A stretch of 59,375 bases of DNA from Actinomycetota bacterium (GTDB taxonomy: Bacteria; Actinomycetota; Acidimicrobiia; Acidimicrobiales; Ilumatobacteraceae): NCBI GenBank assembly GCA_009702755.1, contig WLHL01000005.1, forward strand, positions 1 to 59,375, in the 5' to 3' direction. Numbering within the stretch: the first letter of the stretch is position 1; every line of letters starts with the position of its first letter. A program made the position numbers and the translations under genes. Under the pieces are notes generated by a model that was given only the letters and a program-made list of their open reading frames with translations, was not told the origin of the DNA and ran no database searches. Shown here piece by piece: positions 52,444-59,375 of this stretch.

Positions 52444-53824
52444 GATGAGCCACCTCGGTGAGAACTTCCGAAATTAGTGCAACAACATCACGAGCAATGG
52501 CACCTTCATGAGAGCACGATGATCCTGCCATGCCATGAACAAACGAGGCCGCAGCTGCTGCTTCATGTGCGGACAGTCCCCGCGCAAGGAACGCACCGAT
52601 AATGCCTGACAACACATCCCCGCTTCCAGCCGTCGCTAAGCGCTCATCGCCTGTGGCAACCAAGTACACAGCGCCATCTGGATCAGCGACAACTGTGGTG
52701 GGACCCTTACGGAGAATGGTGCAATTGGTCCGTGCAGCAAGTTCTCGAGTTGCAGCAATGCGATCGGTATTGGCAACATCACCACCTAGTGCAGCGAACT
52801 CTCCATCGTGTGGCGTCAGAATCGTTGCTGACGTACGAGCAAGTAACACCGAATGACCGGCGCCGGGATCAACGGATGCGCCAATGCCATCGCCATCAAT
52901 CACGACAGGTACATCGCATGACGACAACACAGCGCGTACTTCAGTTCCGATGTCATCGCCGCGACCTAATCCGGGACCAATCACCAAAGCTGCAAAACGA
53001 TTGATATCTGCTGCTATGTCAACTGCCCAGTTCTGAACAGGCAGCGCACGTCCCACCACTTCTGTCGGCGGTGTCACAGCATTCATATCGCCGCGCCATG
53101 ACAAGTGCACCATTCCAGCACCAGCACGCATTGCTGCTGCACTCACTAATGATGCAGCGCCAGCCATGCCGACGCTTCCTGCAATGACTCGTACAGCGTG
53201 ATCCCACTTGTGCGCACGACGGTCTCGCGGAGGCAACCAGGTTGCAACATCAGAAGACTCAACTAGAAACGTGCTCACATCATCAATGGGGTCAATGCCA
53301 ACATCAACAACATCAATCTCGCCGCACAATGAAGGGCCGTCACCGAACAACATCCCGGTCTTTACGGCAGCAAAGGTGACAGTGCGATCCGCAACGAGAA
53401 CGCCGCCTTCGACAGTTCCATCGAGTGCATTGAGTCCACTAGGGATGTCGACTGCGAGAACGGGAACATCAAGAACATATGGTGGCGACCAAGTGCCGCG
53501 AAAACCAATCCCGTATGCAGCATCAATCACCAGGTCTGTGACGAGTGAATCAATGATGTGGCCCGCAACCTCGGAGGCGTCAAGAATCTGCACACTGGCA
53601 CCCCATTCGGTTAACCACTCTGCGGCGACTCGTCCATCGTCCCCGTTATGGCCCTTGCCTGCGATGACAAGAACACGACGACCGTAGGTGCCTCCCAACA
53701 TGGTGCGAGCAACACGAGCAACCGCATGACCAGCACGTCTGATGAAAACATCTCCGCCACCCACAGACTCCAATGCAGCGGAGTCGGCAGCACGCATCTG
53801 CTCAGGGGTGAGGACAGGAATCAC
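52433..53824 (-). CDS. nnrD: Bifunctional NAD(P)H-hydrate epimerase / dehydratase
   Basis: 463-residue repair enzyme that restores damaged, hydrated NAD(P)H. The N-terminal YjeF_N epimerase (1-200) includes GKGHNGDDGRVAAEWL and VDIPSGLNALDG. The C-terminal dehydratase (210-463) has GPGLGRGDD, TPHDGEFAAL and the ATP-site GSGDVLSGIIGA. Both halves appear intact. Placed between acpS and alr, as in other actinobacteria. Confidence 0.94.
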   Translation of the reverse strand: MIPVLTPEQMRAADSAALESVGGGDVFIRRAGHAVARVARTMLGGTYGRRVLVIAGKGHNGDDGRVAAEWLTEWGASVQILDASEVAGHIIDSLVTDLVIDAAYGIGFRGTWSPPYVLDVPVLAVDIPSGLNALDGTVEGGVLVADRTVTFAAVKTGMLFGDGPSLCGEIDVVDVGIDPIDDVSTFLVESSDVATWLPPRDRRAHKWDHAVRVIAGSVGMAGAASLVSAAAMRAGAGMVHLSWRGDMNAVTPPTEVVGRALPVQNWAVDIAADINRFAALVIGPGLGRGDDIGTEVRAVLSSCDVPVVIDGDGIGASVDPGAGHSVLLARTSATILTPHDGEFAALGGDVANTDRIAATRELAARTNCTILRKGPTTVVADPDGAVYLVATGDERLATAGSGDVLSGIIGAFLARGLSAHEAAAAASFVHGMAGSSCSHEGAIARDVVALISEVLTEVAHHVN

Positions 53825-53849
53825 CCTGTCAGCGTATGAGGGAAATGGC

Positions 53850-54215
53850 CTAGAGGGCGGCGACGACAGCCATCGCGACTGTGTCGGTATGGGTGATGGA
53901 GACGTGCCAACCGCCCACGCCTTGAGAATCAGCCAATTGCTGAGCCCGACCGGTCACCTGTAATCCAGGCGCACCCGATGGAAGCTTTTCAACCGATACG
54001 TCATGGAAGTCAAAAGCTCCGAGACCCACACCCAATGCCTTCATGGTTGCTTCTCTCACAGCAAACCGTGCAGCGAGAGACGGTGCGTCATCTGAACGCT
54101 CTGCCAATGAAGCGAGTTCTTCAGCAGTGAAGAGACGAGTGCGCAAGTTGGGACGACGCGACAAGAGATCACGGAATCGTGCAATGTCGACTGCATCAAT
54201 TCCGATTCCACGCAT
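53850..54215 (-). CDS. acpS: Holo-[acyl-carrier-protein] synthase
   Basis: 121-residue AcpS that transfers phosphopantetheine from CoA to acyl carrier protein. GIGIDAVDIARF carries the Mg-binding Asp, FAVREATMKALG the Glu and catalytic Lys, and GGWHVSITHTD the conserved SxTH strand. Start at 54215 (MRGIGIDAV) is the normal N terminus, five bases after the GlmS-like stop. Confidence 0.94.
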   Translation of the reverse strand: MRGIGIDAVDIARFRDLLSRRPNLRTRLFTAEELASLAERSDDAPSLAARFAVREATMKALGVGLGAFDFHDVSVEKLPSGAPGLQVTGRAQQLADSQGVGGWHVSITHTDTVAMAVVAAL

Positions 54216-54220
54216 TGCGT

Positions 54221-57200
54221 CTACGCCTCGGTGCGCCACAGGTTGGCGCTCTCAGAAACAGGAAGAATCAACAAGTCTTCAATCGAGACTTCTCCAAGGC
54301 GTTCTTCGCGGAAGGAACCCTCTGTCTCAGTGACCCAGTCAACAAGACGGTCATACCTGCGGTCGTAGCCCTGCAGCACCTGGCGCACTGCCGACGGTGA
54401 CATCTGTGCGCGGAACTGTACGTGCAACAAAGTGATTCCTACTGTGACTGCACCGTGTACCTCGGGGACAAAAATGACAGTGCGAGAGTCCTTGCGGCCA
54501 CGGGCAACAAGAAGTTCTTGTTCAGCGGCAACACGACGCTTTGTTCCGACCAATGTTGGGTTTGTCTCCACGCGAGATGACAACGTGAGAGCAAGACCAC
54601 CACGATCAAGAATCTCAATAGTGGATGTTGATGATTGCGGATCACCAATCACTGCATAACGAGTAAACCCGGTGACAGATTCCACTGCGGCATCAAGCGA
54701 TGCAAGAACTTTGAGAATTTCGTACGGAACATGTTCGCGTGCAGAACCTGCATCAAGCACTGCGCGAACAAGCGTGCGGTCCAGAAGGCCTTCCTCGCTT
54801 CGTGAAATACCTACGGTGACAGTCTTGGCTTGATGCTTGATTGCATCAATTGGCCGAGTCAATTCATCAATTGCATGCGTGAGGGCATTAATCAGATCTT
54901 CGAGCAATGTTGCAGGAGAAGCTGCTTTCCCGGTTTCACGTTGATATGCCTGCAAAGGCTGTGGCCCCGTGATGACACGCAGTAACGACACCACTGCAAC
55001 AGCTGTTGATGCCTCAAGATTTCCGTTGTACTGACCCGTCTGAAGAGCAGCGAAGAATCCACGCGCTGTTGCGACGATTTCACGCTCAACACGAAGCAAT
55101 GCATCATCTCCATCGCCGCCACGTTCCACAACATGGTCAATCACTTCACGAAGCGCACGTAATGGACGTGCCAATTCATCAATCGCCAATGCAGCTTCGT
55201 ACCCGAATAGGTGACCCACCATTGAGGAAAGAACAAAGGCAATCGCTGGGTCAGAGACAGGAACAGTGATCACTGCAGAAGCGGCATCAAAACGAGTCTC
55301 GCCCTCTGTTGCAATCACAATCGGTTCTGCTTTGTGCGCTTTAAAGATGGCAACTTCTTTGGCAACGTCAGTGGCAGTTCCCTCTGAAAGACCCGCAGCA
55401 CACACAAGAATCATTGGCTCACAAGAAAGGTCAATGTGCTTTTTGTCTTCGGTGACATCACACGAGATTGACTTGTAACACAGCTCTGACAACTTGATTC
55501 GTACTTCATGGGCAGCAACGGTGTTCGGTCCACTGCCAACAACAGCCCAATAGCGACGAGATGGAGCAAATGCGCGAGCGACAACACCAATCTCTGCACG
55601 CTTTGCAATCACTGCTTCCATCGAAGCTGGCATCTGCACCAGAGAGTCAAGGATGCGGTGCATGCGATCATTGTCGGCAAGTCCCGTTGCACGAGCAATG
55701 GCGCACGACAGAACTGCACCTGCAGCTACCTGGGCATAGAACGCCTTCGTACTCGCAACACTCATCTCAACGTCGCGACCATCGCTGGTGTAGTACACAC
55801 CGTGCGCTTTGCTCGCGAGTTCACTGCCGCGGCGGTTCACAATCGCGAGTACTGCAGCACCGCGTGATGCAACAAGATCAACCGTGCGATTTGTATCGGT
55901 GGTCGTACCGCTTTGGCTCACTGCAATGACCAACATGTCGGACATGTCTTGATGCATGCCAAAGCCAGAAAGCTCAGTTGCAGTTAATGCCTCAACATGT
56001 ACTGAAGAATCAAGCAACGAGTTGAGAACAGGAACCAAAGAAGTGCCGGCAACTGCCGCCGTGCCTTGACCAATCACTCGAATACGCGTGATGCTGCGAT
56101 TCGACAGTCGTTCAATGATGGAAGCAGGCAAAGTGAACTCATCAAGGTCAGGGACCAACTTGCCATTGACCAAAGATGTGCGACCACGAATTGTCTTTCG
56201 GAAGCTTCGCGGTGCTTCTCCAATTTCCTTCAGAAGGAAATGCGGAGAGTCTCCTCGGTCGATGTCGCGCGTCGTGACTTCTGCAGTCTGGACACTCTTG
56301 TCCGTCAAAGAAATTTCAGTGCCGTCATAGGCGTACATGGAAACGCCGGCGAGACTGCCCGCACCCGATGCCGACAGGCGCATGACTTGTCCGCGAGATG
56401 ACGGCTGATCCGCATGAATGGGTGTTTCGCCGTCGAGACGCACATACTGCAATGTTTCTTCAACGGTGCCGTATGGCTCGCTGGCCACAATGAATCGATC
56501 TTCTGCGAGACCGACATAGAGCCCCTGGCCACTGCCGTGCAATGCCAAGTAAAAATCGTCAGGTTCATCTGCATTGCTGTACCCAATCGCAACAGAACCC
56601 TCGAACTGAGTGACTGCATTGAGAAACGCATCAAGCGTTGACATGCCATTGGCGCGGCCTCGATCAACAAGGGCTGGAATGACCTTTGCGTCAGTGGTGA
56701 TCGGATCTGCAAAGCGCAGGTTGTGGCGAGTCTTTAACTCAGCATGGTTATCAACGTCGCCATTCAATACAGCAACAGATACAGCTGTGTTGTCTCCTGT
56801 TATCTCTTCGCCATTGACAGGGTGAGCATTTGGTTCCGAGATGATGCCCACACTTGCCCAGCGAGTGTGGCCCAACACCGATGTCCGCGACCCTTCCACA
56901 GCAAGTGCACGACGAAGGAGGTCATCAGATGCAAGAGCCTCACGCATGTGGCGAGTGTTGTCTCCCAGTTCACCAATTTCTGCAGCGGCTTTGTACACAA
57001 AAACAAGAGTGCTTCCAGAATGACGAACGCTCTTGTTCGTAAACAACGGATCACTTGTTCGTTGCGCAAGTGCATCAGCCATCTCTGCAGGCAGATTCTT
57101 GAAGACCGGTGATGACACAATCACACTGATGCCAGCGGAATCTCGACCACGCACTTCCATGCGGTCAATTGCCGACAGAGATTGTTGGATGCTCAGGTAT

Positions 57201-57619
57201 CCGGCAAGCGAGGAAACTGATGCTGCCTCTCCAGCAAGTGCGTGCACTGCATCTGCTGTGCGGAGGCGATCACGACGGATTGCCCAGGAGGCATCACGAA
57301 CGCGAGACAAGCGGAGTGCTTCAGCATCCAAGGTGACCGTATCGACGTGCAGCGCATCAATCCGTGCTTCTTCGTTGTCGGCCATGGCATCGAGAACATC
57401 GAGACGAGACAAAATCTCACGAATCAGAGTCACGTTGCCGGCGAGGGTTTGCATTCCGGCATCACCGCGCAGCAATTGATCCGCCGCCATCAAGGCATCA
57501 GCGACAGCCGCCATGTCGGTCCCGGCCGCAAGAGCGGAATCAAGAAGAACAAGGACTTCAGAGGGCGCAGGCGCAGTTCGCGTGCATGGTCGGGGAAGGA
57601 TTCCGATAATGCCGCACAT
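54221..57619 (-). CDS. glmS: Extended GlmS-like glutamine amidotransferase / double-SIS protein
   Basis: 1132 residues against about 610 for normal GlmS (fructose-6-phosphate to glucosamine-6-phosphate). N-terminal nucleophile Cys2 (MCGIIGIL). About 130 extra helical residues (12-150) before RGRDSAG (157-163). HTRWASVG (251-258), with Val257 where GlmS has His77. NG (286-287) and Asp310 retained. KEIGEAPRSFRKTIRGR (464-480) precedes SIS1, with SQSGTTTDTN (568-577) and VASTKAFYAQ. SIS2 keeps Lys709, Glu712 and His728. The sequence then continues about 300 residues. AKTVTV at 931-936 mirrors the GlmS tail AKSVTVE, whose Lys forms the Schiff base. Position between glmM and acpS matches mycobacterial glmS. 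Confidence 0.82.
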   Translation of the reverse strand: MCGIIGILPRPCTRTAPAPSEVLVLLDSALAAGTDMAAVADALMAADQLLRGDAGMQTLAGNVTLIREILSRLDVLDAMADNEEARIDALHVDTVTLDAEALRLSRVRDASWAIRRDRLRTADAVHALAGEAASVSSLAGYLSIQQSLSAIDRMEVRGRDSAGISVIVSSPVFKNLPAEMADALAQRTSDPLFTNKSVRHSGSTLVFVYKAAAEIGELGDNTRHMREALASDDLLRRALAVEGSRTSVLGHTRWASVGIISEPNAHPVNGEEITGDNTAVSVAVLNGDVDNHAELKTRHNLRFADPITTDAKVIPALVDRGRANGMSTLDAFLNAVTQFEGSVAIGYSNADEPDDFYLALHGSGQGLYVGLAEDRFIVASEPYGTVEETLQYVRLDGETPIHADQPSSRGQVMRLSASGAGSLAGVSMYAYDGTEISLTDKSVQTAEVTTRDIDRGDSPHFLLKEIGEAPRSFRKTIRGRTSLVNGKLVPDLDEFTLPASIIERLSNRSITRIRVIGQGTAAVAGTSLVPVLNSLLDSSVHVEALTATELSGFGMHQDMSDMLVIAVSQSGTTTDTNRTVDLVASRGAAVLAIVNRRGSELASKAHGVYYTSDGRDVEMSVASTKAFYAQVAAGAVLSCAIARATGLADNDRMHRILDSLVQMPASMEAVIAKRAEIGVVARAFAPSRRYWAVVGSGPNTVAAHEVRIKLSELCYKSISCDVTEDKKHIDLSCEPMILVCAAGLSEGTATDVAKEVAIFKAHKAEPIVIATEGETRFDAASAVITVPVSDPAIAFVLSSMVGHLFGYEAALAIDELARPLRALREVIDHVVERGGDGDDALLRVEREIVATARGFFAALQTGQYNGNLEASTAVAVVSLLRVITGPQPLQAYQRETGKAASPATLLEDLINALTHAIDELTRPIDAIKHQAKTVTVGISRSEEGLLDRTLVRAVLDAGSAREHVPYEILKVLASLDAAVESVTGFTRYAVIGDPQSSTSTIEILDRGGLALTLSSRVETNPTLVGTKRRVAAEQELLVARGRKDSRTVIFVPEVHGAVTVGITLLHVQFRAQMSPSAVRQVLQGYDRRYDRLVDWVTETEGSFREERLGEVSIEDLLILPVSESANLWRTEA

Positions 57620-57650
57620 CAGAGCAGTTTACTGAGAACCCAAGGGGTGC

Positions 57651-58982
57651 TCAGTGAGCGCCCTCCACGGCGCCACCATGTTGTGCAATTACAGCATTTG
57701 CGAGGGTCAAAGCACTCGATAATGCCAGCGATTCAGTTTGAGCTTCCACCATCACACGCACCAATGGCTCTGTGCCGGACGCACGAACGAGAACTCGGCC
57801 ATCAGACCCTAAAGATTCTTCTACAGCGTGAATTGCTTCAGCGATGTCACTCACAGGATCAAAGACACGCTCAGTTGTGCGCACGTTGATCAGCATTTGT
57901 GGATACGACTGCATCACCGTGATTGCTTGATCAAGAGAAACATGAGAGCGAGCAAGAGATTCAATGAGAACGAGTGCTGCAAGCAAGCCATCACCCGTTG
58001 TGGCGAGAGCGCGATGAATAATGTGACCGCTCTGTTCACCGCCCAGAACAAAGTCGTATTCCTCAAGAGCGGCAAGAACGCTGCGGTCACCAACTGGTGT
58101 CACAACAACATCCACACCAAGTTCAGACATCGCACGATGGAACCCAAGATTCGTCATCACTGTGACAGCAACACCTTTGTTACGCAACAAACCTCGCTGA
58201 GCAAGATCAGCTGCTGCAATCGCCATGACGTAGTCGCCATCAACAACAACACCGCTGCCAGTGACTGCCATCAAACGATCGCCATCACCGTCAAATGCAA
58301 TACCGATGTCTGCACCTTCAGCAATCACTCGGGCTACTAAGCCCGAAGTCGATGTTGCTCCGCACTTGTCGTTGATGTTGCGGCCATTCGGCTCTGCATT
58401 CATCACCACAACATCGGCATCCGTGGAGGTAAACAACGCGGGTGCTGCAGAACTCATTGCACCATTGGCACAATCAAGAACAATTCGCATGCCAGCAAAT
58501 GCGCTGCCAACTGTGTTCAAACGGTGCTGCACGTATTCATCAACAATGTGCGAAGCATCGTGCACAGTGCCCAGCGCAACAGGGGCTGGTTCGGCAACAA
58601 GCGCGTGCCACTGTCGTTCGATATCAATTTGTTCGCTGTCAGAAAGTTTTGACCCACCGGCAGCAAACACTTTGATGCCGTTGTCAGTCCATGGATTATG
58701 CGATGCAGTGATTGCAATCGCGACCCACTGATGATGCTCTGCAGCGAATGCAATTGCCGGTGTAGGCGCTACACCCATCTGGTGCACCGTGACACCTTCA
58801 GCAGCACATCCGTCAATGATTGCTTGCTCTAATGCAGGGCCGCTCTCACGCGTGTCTCTTCCCACCACAACAGCAGTGGGTTGAAGAACGCGTGCGACTG
58901 CGCGTGCAAGGTCACGAGCAAGAGCAGGAGTGAGCTCGTCGATCGCGACGCCACGGACACCGTCGGTACCGAAGTGAAGCAT
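57651..58982 (-). CDS. glmM: Phosphoglucosamine mutase
   Basis: 443-residue mutase converting glucosamine-6-phosphate to the 1-phosphate for UDP-GlcNAc synthesis. MLHFGTDGVRG start, phosphoserine Ser94 in ITASHNPWTDNGIK, metal loop AFDGDGDRL, sugar loop GGEQSGH and the phosphate-binding RASGTEPLVRVM. All residues expected for activity are present. It precedes the GlmS-like gene by 31 bases, so the two successive pathway steps are adjacent. Confidence 0.96.
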   Translation of the reverse strand: MLHFGTDGVRGVAIDELTPALARDLARAVARVLQPTAVVVGRDTRESGPALEQAIIDGCAAEGVTVHQMGVAPTPAIAFAAEHHQWVAIAITASHNPWTDNGIKVFAAGGSKLSDSEQIDIERQWHALVAEPAPVALGTVHDASHIVDEYVQHRLNTVGSAFAGMRIVLDCANGAMSSAAPALFTSTDADVVVMNAEPNGRNINDKCGATSTSGLVARVIAEGADIGIAFDGDGDRLMAVTGSGVVVDGDYVMAIAAADLAQRGLLRNKGVAVTVMTNLGFHRAMSELGVDVVVTPVGDRSVLAALEEYDFVLGGEQSGHIIHRALATTGDGLLAALVLIESLARSHVSLDQAITVMQSYPQMLINVRTTERVFDPVSDIAEAIHAVEESLGSDGRVLVRASGTEPLVRVMVEAQTESLALSSALTLANAVIAQHGGAVEGAH

Positions 58983-59029
58983 TGGATGTGTTCCCTAAAA
59001 AGCCGTGCAACGCACGACGCGCCAGATGA

Positions 59030-59375
59030 TCAGCGCTTGGTGAATTGAGGAGCCTTACGGGCCTTCTTGAGACCGTACTTCTTGCTTTCCTTACGACGTG
59101 AGTCGCGAGTAAGAAGGCCAGCCTTCTTCAAAGCAGGACGTGTCTCAGGATCAATCTCAATGAGCGAGCGTGCGATCGCCATGCGCAATGCGCCGGCTTG
59201 ACCGTTGACACCGCCACCAAAGATGTTTGCGTTGACGTCGAAAGATTCTTCGCGCTCAACAACGCGCAATGCTTCGGTGACAACCATGCGCTGCGTTGCT
59301 GTTGTGAAGTACGCCTCGATGGGCTTTCCGTTCACAACGATCTTGCCGCTGCCATGACGAACAACGGCGCGTGCA
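59030..59375 (-). CDS. rpsI: 30S ribosomal protein S9, 5' end cut by the window
   Basis: The reading frame runs past the window edge, so the N terminus is missing. Visible protein begins RAVVRHGSGKIVVNGKP, equivalent to the VRLVPGSGKIxVNG segment of S9, and ends with the basic tail GLKKARKAPQFTKR, the conserved KxRRxxQFSKR end. VNGQAGALRMAIARSLIEI is also diagnostic. rplM (L13) would be expected just outside the window. Confidence 0.95.
   Translation of the reverse strand, partial: ARAVVRHGSGKIVVNGKPIEAYFTTATQRMVVTEALRVVEREESFDVNANIFGGGVNGQAGALRMAIARSLIEIDPETRPALKKAGLLTRDSRRKESKKYGLKKARKAPQFTKR

Overview
The window looks like a chromosomal segment from an actinobacterium. The best guess is class Acidimicrobiia, perhaps a small-genome aquatic member. 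The evidence is two WhiB regulators, a long gene run in the order known from Mycobacterium (rpsI, glmM, glmS, acpS, nnrD, alr, tsaE, tsaB, rimI, tsaD, then groES-groEL), a MoxR/VWA pair beside purH and sucCD, very short intergenic gaps, and base composition near 50-55% G+C by eye. The class-level placement is inference. No mobile element, CRISPR array, tRNA or rRNA gene was seen. No stretch over 300 bases lacks a gene; the longest gap, about 210 bases, lies between sdhC and hppA.

Layout. 0.1-1.8 kb: two WhiB genes, each with a 21-bp palindrome upstream, flanking tatA and a formimidoyltransferase. 1.8-5.9 kb: a VWA protein and a MoxR ATPase with an adenylate cyclase gene facing them in between. 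5.9-9.5 kb: sdhCAB. 9.7-13.2 kb: proton-pumping pyrophosphatase, DedA and SCP2-like genes. 13.2-15.9 kb: taurine-type ABC transporter. 16-19 kb: mdh and an acyltransferase. 19-24 kb: a run of B12-binding protein, sucC, sucD, purH and metF. 24-33 kb: an anchored unknown, a flavodoxin, pcrA, a ferredoxin/P450 pair, YaaA, SDR, dienelactone hydrolase, an APH-like kinase and an NlpC/P60 hydrolase with a switch-like leader. 33-36 kb: guaA, a small membrane protein and an EamA exporter. 36-39.4 kb: a three-gene envelope operon with a MotB-like subunit. 39.5-43 kb: TetR, an FMN riboswitch and ribD-ribBA-ribH. 43-44.7 kb: a secreted phospholipase A2, a NUDIX hydrolase and two small genes. 44.8-46.9 kb: groES-groEL under a CIRCE element. 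46.9-59.4 kb: the long minus-strand run from rpsI to maf.

How it fits together. Much of the window is central metabolism. SDH, MDH and succinyl-CoA ligase belong to the TCA cycle, and the B12-binding protein suggests methylmalonyl-CoA entering as succinyl-CoA. PurH, MetF and the formimidoyltransferase share one-carbon folate chemistry. GlmM, the GlmS-like protein, Alr and NlpC/P60 serve the wall. The Tsa proteins and Dus modify tRNA. The two most unusual items are the envelope operon at 36.0-39.4 kb and the 1132-residue GlmS-like protein at 54.2-57.6 kb, which carries a long N-terminal insertion and a C-terminal extension.
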